In this document: positions 34,221 to 43,412 of the stretch, in pieces
How positions within the stretch are numbered: position 1 is the first letter of the stretch
Layout: each line of letters starts with the position of its first letter
Assembly (NCBI GenBank): GCA_963972525.1
Contig: CAXAUZ010000011.1
Location: 62,001-126,000, forward strand
Direction of reading: 5' to 3'
DNA from: Salinilacustrithrix sp003476595
Lineage (GTDB): Bacteria; Actinomycetota; Acidimicrobiia; Acidimicrobiales; Salinilacustritrichaceae
Length of the DNA: 64,000 bases
Position numbers and translations under genes: made by a program
The notes under the pieces: generated by a model
Databases searched by the model: none
What the model was told of the DNA's origin: nothing
Seen by the model: only the letters and a program-made list of their open reading frames with translations

Positions 34221-34251
34221 CATCGAAGCACACTCTCATGCACTTTCGATG
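34221..34251. promoter_or_regulatory. Inverted repeat in the sirtuin promoter region
   Basis: CATCGAA (34221-34227) and TTCGATG (34245-34251) are perfect 7-nt inverted arms separated by 17 nt, in the 128-nt gap between the divergent hypothetical gene and the sirtuin gene. An inner GCA/TGC pair adds some symmetry. The layout fits an operator for a dimeric regulator, but no regulator is identified. Confidence 0.35.
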
Positions 34252-34313
34252 TCTTCCGATCCGACCATGGCGCCGGGTAGCCTGTCAAGGCCGTCGAGCT
34301 GTGGAGGGGTGCC

Positions 34314-35063
34314 GTGGAGGAAGCGATCGAAGCCGGGCGAGAGCTGCTGGCCGGGGCGGCGCGCGTGGTGGTGCTCACCGGCGCCGGCATCAGCACCGAC
34401 AGCGGCATCCCGGACTTCCGGGGCCCCAACGGCGTGTGGACCAAGGACCCCGAGGCCGAGAAGCTGGCCACCCTGGACCACTACGTGTCCGATCCGGCCA
34501 TCCGGGCCAAGGCGTGGCAGCGCCGGCTCCAGACGCTGTCCACCACCTACGAGCCCAACCCTGGACACCACGCCCTCGTGCGCCTCGAGCAGCGCGGCGT
34601 GCTCGACACGCTCATCACCCAGAACGTCGACGGCCTCCACCGGCGCGCCGGCACCAGCCCCGACCGACTGGTGGAGATCCACGGCACGACCAGCGACGTG
34701 ATGTGCCTCGACTGCGACGACCGCGCCCCGATCGAGAAGGCGCTCGACCGCGTGCGCGCCGGCGAGGCGGACCCGGACTGCCGGTCCTGCGGCGGCATCC
34801 TCAAGACCGCCACCATCTCCTTCGGCCAGGGCCTCGTGGTCGACGACCTGGCCCGGGCCGACGCCGCGGCCCGGCGGGCCGACCTGCTGCTCGCGGTCGG
34901 CTCGACGCTCGGCGTGTACCCCATCGCCAACGTCGTGCCCCTCGCCAAGGTCCACGGCGCGCCGGTACTCATCGTCAACGGCGGCCCCACCGAGATGGAC
35001 GACCTCGCCGACGTGCGCATCGAGGGTTCGATCTCCGAGGTGCTGCCCGCCCTGGTCGGCTGA
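34314..35063 (+). CDS. Sir2-family NAD-dependent protein deacylase
   Basis: A 249-residue sirtuin. Start GTG 34314 with GGAGGGG about 6 nt upstream. NAD-binding motifs TGAGISTDSGIPDFRG and TQNVDGLHRRAG, catalytic His in EIHGTTSD, and a zinc ribbon with CLDC and CRSC are all present. It removes acyl groups from protein lysines and yields O-acetyl-ADP-ribose. It is monocistronic or followed by the small membrane protein after 90 nt. Confidence 0.94.
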   Translation: MEEAIEAGRELLAGAARVVVLTGAGISTDSGIPDFRGPNGVWTKDPEAEKLATLDHYVSDPAIRAKAWQRRLQTLSTTYEPNPGHHALVRLEQRGVLDTLITQNVDGLHRRAGTSPDRLVEIHGTTSDVMCLDCDDRAPIEKALDRVRAGEADPDCRSCGGILKTATISFGQGLVVDDLARADAAARRADLLLAVGSTLGVYPIANVVPLAKVHGAPVLIVNGGPTEMDDLADVRIEGSISEVLPALVG

Positions 35064-35152
35064 GGGGGAATCCCAGCACGCAGCGTCGTGGCGTCGTACC
35101 GTTCCGGTGTGCACCGGACCCGGTGCACGACGCAACCGAGAGGTGGGCCCTC

Positions 35153-35590
35153 ATGGACCTGGACAAGCTTTCACTGTCCGACAAGATCATCGCCGGCACC
35201 GGCATCGTGCTGATCATCGACCTGCTGTTCCTGCCCTGGCACAGCATCGACGTCGGCCCGTTCAGCGCATCGCTGACCGCGATCGAGGAGCGGAACGCGT
35301 TCCTCGGCGTGCTCGCGCTGCTCCTGACCATCGCCGTGGTCGCGGTCACGCTGGTGCGGGTGTTCAAGCCCGAGACCAAGCTCCCCGACCTGCCGGTCAC
35401 GTGGGACCGGGCCATCTTCTTCGGCGCCGCCGCCACCCTCGGCCTGCTGGTGCTGAAGCTGATCCTGGAGACCGACTTCCTCGGCATCGGCGCGTGGCTC
35501 GGCCTGCTCCTCGCCGCGGGGATGACCTACGGCGGCTACCTGAAGTTCCAGGCCGACTCCACCGCCGGCGCCGGCACCGGCACCGCCTGA
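35153..35590 (+). CDS. Small four-helix membrane protein
   Basis: A 145-residue protein from ATG 35153. About four TM segments (12-30, 48-68, 85-105 and 108-125) are separated by short loops including FLPWHSIDVGPF and FKPETKLPDLPVTW. No catalytic or binding motif is visible; the family is unknown to me, although similar small membrane proteins are frequent in actinobacteria. Convergent with the HD-GYP regulator gene; the stop-to-stop gap is 25 nt. Confidence 0.75.
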   Translation: MDLDKLSLSDKIIAGTGIVLIIDLLFLPWHSIDVGPFSASLTAIEERNAFLGVLALLLTIAVVAVTLVRVFKPETKLPDLPVTWDRAIFFGAAATLGLLVLKLILETDFLGIGAWLGLLLAAGMTYGGYLKFQADSTAGAGTGTA

Positions 35591-35615
35591 GCGCCGATCC
35601 GCTCCGCTCCGACCG

Positions 35616-36671
35616 TCAGCCGGCCAACGCCACGTCGGTGCGGTCGGGGTGGGCCGATCGGATGAACAGCAGCTCGTCGAGGTCGTCGAGGAAGCGGTCG
35701 AGGAGCCAGGGGTCGAAGTGCGTCCCCCGCTCGGACCGCATGATCTCGACGGCTTCTTCCACGCCGAACGCCCGCTTGTAGCGGCGGGGCGAGGCGAGGG
35801 CGTCGAACACGTCAGCGATGGCGACGATCCGCCCCTCGACCGGGATGTCGGTGCCGGCCAGCCCGCACGGGTAGCCGCTGCCGTCCCACCACTCGTGGTG
35901 CGTGAGGGCGATGGTCGCCCCGAGCTCGAGCAGCGGCGACTCCGAGCCGGCGAGGATCCGGTGGCCGAGCACGGTGTGGGTCCCCATGATGCGGCGCTGC
36001 TCCGGGGTGAACGGCCCATCGTGGAGCAGCACGTGGTCCGGGATGCCCAGCTTGCCGATGTCGTGCATCGGGCTGGCGAGGCGGATCTGCTCGCAGTGGT
36101 CCGGGTCCAGGCCGGCGCGCCGGGCGAGGATGGCGGCGTAGGCGCTCATCCGCTCCAGGTGGCTGCTGGTCTCCATGTCGCGGTGCTCGGCGGCGACCGA
36201 CAACCGGGTGATGGTCTCGGCCCGGCTCCGCTCGAGCGCCCGGGTCCGCACGTCGACCAGGCCGGACAGCCGTTCGCGGTGGTCCCGGTTCTCCTGCTCC
36301 AGCCGGCGCCAGTGCTCGGCGTTGGCGGCGTTGATGCGGGCCTCGGTCATCTCGAAGGGCTTGAGCAGGTAGCCCTGGACGCCGAGCTCGACGGCTCGTT
36401 CCGCGGTGCGGGGGTCGTCGACGCCGGTCGCCACCACCGCGCCGAGGGTGGGGTCGAGCTGGCGCAGCTCCGCGACCAGGGAGATGCCGTCGCCGTCGGG
36501 GAGCATCACGTCGGTGAACACGACGTCGATGACGTGGGCGTGCACGGCCAGCACGGCCCGCGCTTCGCTCGCCGTCCCGGCGACGTGCACGTAGTCGAAG
36601 TGGTCGGCGAACACACGAGCCAGCGCCCGGGCCAGGGTCGGCTCGTCCTCGACGACGAGCAGCCCGGTCAT
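35616..36671 (-). CDS. Response regulator with HD-GYP output domain
   Basis: A 351-residue regulator. Residues 1-120 are a receiver with VVEDE, phosphoacceptor Asp in VVFTDVMLPDGD and Lys in LLKPFEM; a coiled linker follows; residues about 155-340 are an HD-GYP phosphodiesterase domain with HDIGKLGIPD and HHEWWDGSGYPCGL, the signature for cyclic-di-GMP hydrolysis. The start ATG 36671 overlaps the stop of the hybrid kinase gene by 4 nt, so this is the probable partner of that kinase. Confidence 0.93.
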   Translation of the reverse strand: MTGLLVVEDEPTLARALARVFADHFDYVHVAGTASEARAVLAVHAHVIDVVFTDVMLPDGDGISLVAELRQLDPTLGAVVATGVDDPRTAERAVELGVQGYLLKPFEMTEARINAANAEHWRRLEQENRDHRERLSGLVDVRTRALERSRAETITRLSVAAEHRDMETSSHLERMSAYAAILARRAGLDPDHCEQIRLASPMHDIGKLGIPDHVLLHDGPFTPEQRRIMGTHTVLGHRILAGSESPLLELGATIALTHHEWWDGSGYPCGLAGTDIPVEGRIVAIADVFDALASPRRYKRAFGVEEAVEIMRSERGTHFDPWLLDRFLDDLDELLFIRSAHPDRTDVALAG

Positions 36672-39094
36672 GCCCCGACCTCCACGGCGTCGGCCACGGC
36701 GTCGAGCAGCGACCGGCTCGTGAACGGCTTGGCGACGAACCGGGCCCGCTCGGATTCGAGCTGCTCGACCGTGAGGACGTCGCGGGAGTACCCCGAGGCG
36801 TAGACGATGCGCACGGTGGGGACCACGGCCCGGACCCGCTCGGCGACGTCGTGGCCGGTCAGGGTGCCGGGCAGGACCACGTCGGTGAGCAGCACCGTGG
36901 GCCGGAGCCCGTCGAGCACGGCGTCGACCGCTTCGTGCCCGTCGGCGGCGGCGACCACGTCGTGGCCGGCCCGCTCGAGCAGCCGCTGGGCCGCCCGGCG
37001 CACGGCAGGTTCGTCCTCGACCAGGAGCACGGACTCGCGACGACCATCGGCAGCCGACATCGGCCCGGGGACCGCCGCCGGCGCCGTTGCGGCCTCGGTG
37101 CACGGCAGCTCGAGGCGGACGATCGTGCCCCGGCCGACCTCGGAGTCGATGCCGACCGAGCCGCCCATCCGGGTCGTGATGCCGTAGACGATCGAGAGCC
37201 CGAGGCCGGTCCCCCGGTCGGCAGCCTTGGTGGAGAAGAACGGCTCGAAGGCGCGAGCCACGACCGAAGGCTCCATGCCGGCGCCGTTGTCCTCCACGCG
37301 CAGTGCCACCTGGTCGCCGGTGACCTCGGTGCGCACGGTGATCTGCAGGCCGGTCCCGGCGGACGCGTCCCGGGCGTTCACGACCAGGTTGAGCAGCACC
37401 TGCTCGAGCTCGGCCGGGTCGCCGACGACGTGCACGCCTGGTGCGCCGCAGCGCACCTGGAGGTCGATGTGCTCTCCGATGGTGCGGCGCAGCAGGTCGG
37501 CCATGTCCGAGACGACGGCGTCCAGCTCGACCTCCTCGCGCCGGGTCAGGCCCCGTCGGCTGAAGGCGAGCAGCTGCTTGGTCAGGCCCGAGCCGCGCTG
37601 GGTGGCGTCGAGGATGGCCTCCACGTCGGCGGCGGTGGCCGGATCGTCGACGTCGGTCAGCACCAGCTCTGCCGTGGCAGCGATGGCGGCGAGCAGGTTG
37701 TTGAAGTCGTGGGCGATGCCCCCGGCGAGCTGGCCGATGGTCTCCATGCGCTGCGCCTGCTGCAGCTCGGCCTCGACCGCCTCGCGCTGGTCGGCGGCCC
37801 GGTGGACCTCGTCGACGTCGGTCACCACGATCAGGAGGTCGCCGTCGCGCCGCTCGGGCTGCATCCGCCCGACGCGGAGGTGCACCCAGTGGTGGCCGCC
37901 GTCGGCGGCCCGGATGCGGATGTCGCTGCCGTCGTCGCCGTCGAGGTCGGCTGCGGCGCGCGTCTCGGCCGACCCGCAGAGGGCCTGCACCCGCCGGCGG
38001 TCCTCGGGCACGATCAGCGCCAGCAGGTCCTCGCCGCGGCGCGGGGCCGTCGCGTCGTGGCCGTAGAAGGCGTCCCGGTTCAGCACCTCGAGCTCGTCGT
38101 GCTCCATGTCCCACCGCAGGATCAGGTCGGGGGAGGCGAGGAGCGCAGCACGGAACTGCTGGTCGGCCCGCTCCGCCGCGGCCAGGGCGCGCAGGGCGGC
38201 ATCGCGGCGGCGCAGCGCCGTGGACAGGAGCCCGGCGAGCAGCAGCGTGAGGGCGATGCCCGTGCCGACGACGACGGCCGGGGAGATCGAGTGGACCGGC
38301 TCGCCCGCCACCTCGATGAGCAGGGCCTGGTCGCCCACTGCGACCTCGAGCGTCGCCGTGGTGCCCATCAGCGGAAGGGGGTCGTCCGTCGCGAGCACGG
38401 CCCGGGAGCCGTCGGGGACCGCACCTGCGTAGACGGCGAAGCGCTCGGCACCCGACATCGGCGGCGACACGAACCTGCCGGCCTCGCCGACGTCGAACAG
38501 GCGCAGCGCGGCGTAGGCGGAGCCGTCGCCGGCGACCGTGCCGGCAGCCAGGGCGAGGGTCGGGGTGGCGTCGCCGCCGAGCACGAACCCGAACGACGAG
38601 CCGTCGACGAGCTGGCGCAGCTCGCGCGCCGGGCCGGGGGACGCGACGAGCTCCTCGGCCAGCGTGCGCTGGGCCTCGGTCGTGGCCTCGTCGGGCGCAG
38701 CGACCGCCGCCACCCGCAGCGCACCGTCCGAGGCATCGACCAGCACGTACCCGCCGTCGAGGCCCTGGTCCTCCACGAAGCTCTGCTGCAGCATCGGGTC
38801 GCCGCCGGTGACGGTGGCCACGGCGGCGAGCGAGGAGAGCTCGGCCTCGAGCCCGAACGCCAGGCTCTGGATGAGCATGCCGATCTCGTTCGCGCCGCGG
38901 TCGAGGGAGATGGCGAGCTCGCGCTCGGCCGTCTGCTGGACGTCGCGGCCGGCGATCACGCTCACGGTGATGCCGATGGCCAGCACGGCGAGGGGAGCCA
39001 GGGTGCTGCGGCGTCGCATCAGCGGGCCCGCCGATCGGGGGACGTCGCCAGGAGTTCCGTGGTCATGGTGCGAACCCTGAGGGGTGCGAGTCAT
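36668..39094 (-). CDS. Hybrid sensor histidine kinase
   Basis: An 808-residue membrane kinase. TM1 about residues 30-48, an extracytoplasmic sensor of about 220 residues, TM2 about 272-292, then a PAS domain, HisKA with phosphorylatable His in GGIAHDFNNLLAA, HATPase with NLVVNARDAS, DNGAGM and GTGLGLS, and a C-terminal receiver with Asp in LLTDVVLPG. The start ATG 39094 has GAGG 6 nt upstream. A phosphorelay to the co-translated HD-GYP regulator is likely; it is also divergent from an OmpR-type regulator. Confidence 0.93.
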   Translation of the reverse strand: MTRTPQGSHHDHGTPGDVPRSAGPLMRRRSTLAPLAVLAIGITVSVIAGRDVQQTAERELAISLDRGANEIGMLIQSLAFGLEAELSSLAAVATVTGGDPMLQQSFVEDQGLDGGYVLVDASDGALRVAAVAAPDEATTEAQRTLAEELVASPGPARELRQLVDGSSFGFVLGGDATPTLALAAGTVAGDGSAYAALRLFDVGEAGRFVSPPMSGAERFAVYAGAVPDGSRAVLATDDPLPLMGTTATLEVAVGDQALLIEVAGEPVHSISPAVVVGTGIALTLLLAGLLSTALRRRDAALRALAAAERADQQFRAALLASPDLILRWDMEHDELEVLNRDAFYGHDATAPRRGEDLLALIVPEDRRRVQALCGSAETRAAADLDGDDGSDIRIRAADGGHHWVHLRVGRMQPERRDGDLLIVVTDVDEVHRAADQREAVEAELQQAQRMETIGQLAGGIAHDFNNLLAAIAATAELVLTDVDDPATAADVEAILDATQRGSGLTKQLLAFSRRGLTRREEVELDAVVSDMADLLRRTIGEHIDLQVRCGAPGVHVVGDPAELEQVLLNLVVNARDASAGTGLQITVRTEVTGDQVALRVEDNGAGMEPSVVARAFEPFFSTKAADRGTGLGLSIVYGITTRMGGSVGIDSEVGRGTIVRLELPCTEAATAPAAVPGPMSAADGRRESVLLVEDEPAVRRAAQRLLERAGHDVVAAADGHEAVDAVLDGLRPTVLLTDVVLPGTLTGHDVAERVRAVVPTVRIVYASGYSRDVLTVEQLESERARFVAKPFTSRSLLDAVADAVEVGA

Positions 39095-39111
39095 CGGATC
39101 CTCGGGCTTCC

Positions 39112-39129
39112 CTCAACGCTCGCTCAACG
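39112..39129 (+). promoter_or_regulatory. Direct repeat CTCAACG in divergent kinase/regulator promoter
   Basis: CTCAACG occurs at 39112-39118 and 39123-39129, an 11-bp period as in tandem half-sites of OmpR-family regulators. It lies between the kinase start (39094, minus) and the regulator start (39171, plus), so autoregulation by the adjacent OmpR-type protein is plausible. Confidence 0.35.
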
Positions 39130-39170
39130 ATGCCGCCGCGACGAAGCGCACATCTGGCACTATTTCGGAC

Positions 39171-39890
39171 ATGGGGCAGTCGGGGATCGGAGCGTGCGTG
39201 CTCGTCGTGGAGGACGAGGCGGCCATCCGCGACGTGCTGTCGCGGCTGCTGGACCGGGACGGCTTCGCGCCCCGCGCCTGCGCCACCGGCGCCGAGGCCC
39301 TCTCCCTCCTCGAAGTCGCCGGACCCGAGGTGGTGCTGCTCGACCTCGGCCTGCCCGACGTCAACGGCTTCGACCTGCTCCGCACCATCCGCAGCCGGAG
39401 CGACGCGGCCGTCATCGTGCTGTCGGGCCGGGCCTCGGAGAGCGACCGGGTGCTGGCCCTCGAGCTCGGTGCCGACGACTACGTCGTGAAGCCGTTCCTC
39501 ACGCGCGAGCTCGTGGCCCGGATCCGGGCCCACCTGCGCCGAGCCGCCCCTGCGCCCGCACCCGCGGATCCGCCCGACGCGGGCCTGGTCGTGGGCGACC
39601 TGCGGATCGATCCTCGCACCCGTGAGGTCACGGTCGCCGGTGAGGCGGTGGGGCTCACCGCCCGGGAGTTCGACCTGCTCCACTTCCTCGCGTCCTCACC
39701 GCGCCAGGTGTTCAGCCGGGAGCAGATCCTCGAGCACGCCTGGGGCTCGTCGGGCGCGTGGCAGCAGGACGCCACCGTCACCGAGCACGTGCACCGCCTG
39801 CGCCAGAAGGTCGGTGCGGATCGCATCGCCACGGTGCGCAGCGTGGGGTACCGCTTCGAGCCCCTGGTGCCCTCCCACGTTGCGGAATAG
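39171..39890 (+). CDS. OmpR-family response regulator
   Basis: A 239-residue two-component regulator from ATG 39171. The receiver is canonical: VVEDE acidic pair, Asp in VVLLDLGLPDVNG, Thr/Ser in VLSGRA, Lys in VVKPFLT. A Pro/Ala linker leads to the winged helix (LTAREFDLLHFL, TVTEHVHRLRQKVG, VRSVGYRFEP). It is divergent from the hybrid kinase, which could phosphorylate it directly or through its receiver. Confidence 0.93.
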   Translation: MGQSGIGACVLVVEDEAAIRDVLSRLLDRDGFAPRACATGAEALSLLEVAGPEVVLLDLGLPDVNGFDLLRTIRSRSDAAVIVLSGRASESDRVLALELGADDYVVKPFLTRELVARIRAHLRRAAPAPAPADPPDAGLVVGDLRIDPRTREVTVAGEAVGLTAREFDLLHFLASSPRQVFSREQILEHAWGSSGAWQQDATVTEHVHRLRQKVGADRIATVRSVGYRFEPLVPSHVAE

Positions 39891-39976
39891 GGGCGCCCCG
39901 CGCAATTGTTGACCTCCTGAGTAGGGATTCACGGGTCCCTCCTCTGACCGGTCCACCAGCACGAAGGCGAACACCG

Positions 39977-41149
39977 ATGGCCGACTTCCGCGAGCTCCTC
40001 GCTGCCACCAAGGCCCAGATCCGCGAGATCGACACCGAGGAGGCCGACCGCCTCCGCCGGGAGGGCGACGGCGTCGTCATCCTCGACGTCCGGGAACCCG
40101 ACGAGAACGCCCAGGGCTCGATCCCGGGTGCGATCTTCATCCCCCGGGGCCAGCTCGAGTCCAACATCGAGAACAAGGTCCCCAACAAGGACGCCACCGT
40201 CCTGATCCACTGCGCCTCGGGCGTGCGGTCCGCGTTCGCAGCCAAGACCCTGGCCGAGCTCGGCTACGCCGACGTCGCCTCGGTCGCCGGCGGGTTCAAC
40301 AAGTGGAAGGACGAGGGGCGCGACTGGAGCACCCCGAAGAACCTCACCCCCGAGCAGCGGAACCGCTACCAGCGCCACCTGCTGCTGCCCGAGGTCGACA
40401 TCGAGGGCCAGATCAAGCTGCTGGAGGCCAAGGTCCTCCTCCTCGGCGCCGGTGGCCTCGGCTCCCCGGCCGCCCTCTACCTGGCTGCGGCGGGCGTGGG
40501 CACGCTCGGCATCATCGACATGGACGTCGTCGACGAGTCCAACCTGCAGCGCCAGATCCTCCACAACATGGACCGCATCGGCATGCGCAAGGTCGACTCG
40601 GCCAAGGAGACCCTCACCCGGCTCAACCCCGACGTCAGCGTGGTCACCCACGACGTCCGCCTCGACGCCAGCAACGTGCTCGACATCATCGCCGACTACG
40701 ACATCATCGTGGACGGCACGGACAACTTCCCGACCCGCTTCATGGTCAACGACGCGTCGGTGAAGCTCGGCATCCCGGTCGTGCACGGCTCGATCTTCCG
40801 GTTCGAGGGCATGGTCACCGTCTTCGACCCCAAGGACGGCCCGACCTACCGCGACATGGTCCCCGAGCCCCCGCCCGCCGAGCTGGCGCCCAGCTGCGCC
40901 GAGGCCGGCGTCCTCGGCGTGCTGCCCGGCATCGTCGGGTCGCTCCAGGCGATCGAGACCATCAAGCTGATCCTGGACCTCGGCGACTCCCTCCGGGGCC
41001 GCCTGCTCGCCTACGACTCCCTGGAGCAGAGCTTCCGGGAGTACAAGGTCCGCAAGGACCCGGCCAACGAGATCACCTGGGAGAACCGGGACCAGATCCA
41101 GGTCGTGGAGCTCGACGGGCTGTGCATGCCCGCCCCGCTGCAGTCGTAG
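39977..41149 (+). CDS. MoeZ/MoeB-like sulfur carrier adenylyltransferase with N-terminal rhodanese
   Basis: A 390-residue protein. Residues 1-120 are a rhodanese domain with the active-site loop HCASGVRS; residues 135-375 are an E1-like adenylyltransferase with GAGGLGSPAALYLAAAG, the DMDVVDESNLQRQ segment and catalytic Cys in APSCAEAGVLG. Such enzymes activate the C-terminus of a small sulfur carrier protein (ThiS, MoaD, CysO) and load sulfur. In Mycobacterium MoeZ the rhodanese is at the C-terminus, so the order here is reversed. The zinc-ligand Cys pairs of E. coli MoeB are absent. Start ATG 39977. Confidence 0.9.
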   Translation: MADFRELLAATKAQIREIDTEEADRLRREGDGVVILDVREPDENAQGSIPGAIFIPRGQLESNIENKVPNKDATVLIHCASGVRSAFAAKTLAELGYADVASVAGGFNKWKDEGRDWSTPKNLTPEQRNRYQRHLLLPEVDIEGQIKLLEAKVLLLGAGGLGSPAALYLAAAGVGTLGIIDMDVVDESNLQRQILHNMDRIGMRKVDSAKETLTRLNPDVSVVTHDVRLDASNVLDIIADYDIIVDGTDNFPTRFMVNDASVKLGIPVVHGSIFRFEGMVTVFDPKDGPTYRDMVPEPPPAELAPSCAEAGVLGVLPGIVGSLQAIETIKLILDLGDSLRGRLLAYDSLEQSFREYKVRKDPANEITWENRDQIQVVELDGLCMPAPLQS

Positions 41150-41240
41150 GAGAAAATCCGGAGATCCCGGTCAAGTTCGCGTCCGCTTCGTCCGATCACC
41201 TGAGTGTTCACATGAGCACGCTGGGTGAGGACGAGGTCGG

Positions 41241-42296
41241 ATGTCGATCACGATCGAGAACGAAGAGCAGGAGCACCAGGGTCGGGCCGCCCGCATCGGC
41301 GCCTGGCTGCTCGCCGTCATCGTGGCCACCGCGGCGACCGTGCTGCTCACCGCCGCGCCGGCCAGCGCCGCCCCGACGGCCTGCTCCACCGGCGCGCTCC
41401 TCGGCGACCGCGTCGCCGTCGACACCATCGAAGCCGACGCCCAGCAGGACTTCCTGCGCCAGCTGAACGACCTGCGCCGGGCCCGTGGCCTCGGCGCGCT
41501 GGCCTGGAACGGTTCCATCGCCACCCCCTCGATCGGGTGGTCCCAGACCATGTCGTCCCAGGACTGGCTGCACCACGCCCGCGACGTCGACGGCTGGGGC
41601 GGCGCCGACGGCGTCGAGCCCAACCAGGACTACGTCACGATCAACTCCCGCATCGTGTCGAACTGGCAGCGCCTGGCCGAGAACGTCGGCGTCAGCAGCA
41701 TGTACAGCTCGTGCACGATGGACGATCTCGAAGCCAACGCCGCCAAGGCGGTGCTCGGGCTCCACAACGCCTTCGTGAACTCCTCGGGCCACTACGCCAA
41801 CATGGTCGGCGACCACAACCAGGTCGGGATCGGCGTGCACATCGACCACGCCAAGATGTGGGTCACCGTGCGCTTCGCCAAGGGCGACCTGCCCGCCGGC
41901 AGCTCCGCGACGCCGCTGACCACCGCGACCTACGACGCGAACGGCGGATCCGGGACGATCTACCGGCTCTACCGTGCGTACTTCCTGCGGGAACCGGAGC
42001 GGGCCGGCTACGACCACTGGCTCGGTGCGTACCGCCAGGGCTACCGCCTCGACGGCATCTCCAACGACTTCGCCCGGTCGACCGAGTTCGAACTCCGCTA
42101 CGGGTTCGTCAGCAACGGCGAGTTCCTCCAGCGGGTGTACATGAACGTGATGGGCCGGGCCGCAGACGCCAAGGGCTACGCCTACTGGATGGATCAGATG
42201 AACCGGGGCATGTCCCGCGGCTTCGTGATGATCTACTTCTCGGACTCCGCCGAGTTCCGGAGCAAGACCGCAGCGGGGCGCCCGCCCGGGTACTGA
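41241..42296 (+). CDS. Secreted CAP-domain protein with DUF4214
   Basis: A 351-residue exported protein. After a TM/signal segment at about 20-43 ending PASAAPTA, a CAP (SCP/PR1) domain spans about 60-215 with NDLRRARGLGALAWN, RLAENVG and SGHYANMVGDHNQVGIGV. Residues 240-345 hold DUF4214 modules (YRAYFLREPERAGYDHWL, YMNVMGRAADAKGYAYWM). CAP proteins often act outside the cell on lipids or peptidoglycan-related substrates; the role here is unknown. The start ATG 41241 is 92 nt after the moeZ-like stop. Confidence 0.88.
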   Translation: MSITIENEEQEHQGRAARIGAWLLAVIVATAATVLLTAAPASAAPTACSTGALLGDRVAVDTIEADAQQDFLRQLNDLRRARGLGALAWNGSIATPSIGWSQTMSSQDWLHHARDVDGWGGADGVEPNQDYVTINSRIVSNWQRLAENVGVSSMYSSCTMDDLEANAAKAVLGLHNAFVNSSGHYANMVGDHNQVGIGVHIDHAKMWVTVRFAKGDLPAGSSATPLTTATYDANGGSGTIYRLYRAYFLREPERAGYDHWLGAYRQGYRLDGISNDFARSTEFELRYGFVSNGEFLQRVYMNVMGRAADAKGYAYWMDQMNRGMSRGFVMIYFSDSAEFRSKTAAGRPPGY

Positions 42297-42374
42297 TCCG
42301 ACGTCTCTCGGGGCGGCGCTGCTCGGGTCGGTACGCTCGGCGGGCCCACCCGACGAGCCCGGAGGCCGGAACCC

Positions 42375-43412
42375 ATGCGAGGTCCAGTGCGGATCGCCAA
42401 GGCAGTCCTGCGCCGCGTGCGCCCCTCGGGCCGCGGCGGCGTCGACGCCGACCTGATCCACGCCGTCAAGAACGAGCTGGTCGACGAGATCGGCGGCATC
42501 AAGGGCCAGATGGTCGCGGTCAACGCCGGCACCCGCTCGGTGCAGGACCAGCAGTCCATGGCCGGCACCCGCATCGAGCAGCTCCTGGCCGAGGTCTCCT
42601 GGACCCGTGACGAGGTGCTCGCCGCGTTCGAGCGCATCACGCCCATGGCGCGGGCTCGGCTGCTGCACGCCGCCCGGATCACCGACATCGACCAGCCCAC
42701 GGCCGATGCCCTGAACTACCTCGGCTCCCACCTGGGCCCGCTGTCCGACGTCGGGCTGTGGCGCAACGATCCCGTCGTGGTCGAGTGGGCGGCGGGCACG
42801 GCCCGGGTCGGGGCGGTCAACGAGCGCATCGTCGAGCAGCCCTACGTGCACGGCGCCCTCGCCTCGCTGCCGCCCGGCTCGCGCATCGTCGACGTCGGCG
42901 GGGGCGAGAGCCTCGTCGGCCTCGGTCTCGCCAGCCTCGGGCACCACGTCACCGTCATCGAGCCGGCCGGCTACCCCTACGAGCACCCGAACCTCACGGT
43001 CAACGAGGCGACGCTCGAGGAGTACGAGCCCGACGCCCCGGTCGACGCGGTCATCCTGCTGTCGGCCATCGAGCACTTCGGCATCGGCGCGTACGCCAAC
43101 AACGGCGAGCTGGACGCAGACGCCGACCTCGCTGCCATGAAGGTGGTGCGCGACCTGCTCGCCCCCGACGGCATCGTGGTCCTGACCACGCCGTTCGGGC
43201 CGAGCGCGGTGAACGAGCTCGAGCGCACCTACGACGTGGAGCGGCTCGGGTCGCTGTTCGAGGGGTACCGCATCGAGGAGGTGGTCATCGCGAGCCGCCA
43301 GGACGCCACCACCTGGACCGTCACCACCACGGCCGGCTCCCTGGACGACGGCATCACCACGCCGGGGGCGCCGGGTCACGTCGCCATGGTCCGGGCCCGC
43401 CGCACCGCGTGA
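42375..43412 (+). CDS. SAM-dependent methyltransferase, surface polysaccharide locus
   Basis: A 345-residue protein. Residues 1-120 are helical, with a coiled-coil-like stretch around QDQQSMAGTRIEQLLAEVSW; the methyltransferase core has RIVDVGGGESLVGLGLA as SAM motif I and AVILLSAIEHFG as motif IV. It starts the glycosyltransferase cluster, and its TGA overlaps the next GTG (GTGA). Given the exporter with a carbohydrate-binding tail downstream, terminal methylation of a glycan chain is a reasonable inference (compare WbdD of E. coli O9a), but substrate evidence is lacking. Confidence 0.85.
   Translation: MRGPVRIAKAVLRRVRPSGRGGVDADLIHAVKNELVDEIGGIKGQMVAVNAGTRSVQDQQSMAGTRIEQLLAEVSWTRDEVLAAFERITPMARARLLHAARITDIDQPTADALNYLGSHLGPLSDVGLWRNDPVVVEWAAGTARVGAVNERIVEQPYVHGALASLPPGSRIVDVGGGESLVGLGLASLGHHVTVIEPAGYPYEHPNLTVNEATLEEYEPDAPVDAVILLSAIEHFGIGAYANNGELDADADLAAMKVVRDLLAPDGIVVLTTPFGPSAVNELERTYDVERLGSLFEGYRIEEVVIASRQDATTWTVTTTAGSLDDGITTPGAPGHVAMVRARRTA

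Noticed and set aside
36668..39094. Frameshifted kinase continuing into the HD-GYP gene
   Set aside because: The ATGA overlap and intact ends of both proteins indicate two coupled genes, not one broken gene.
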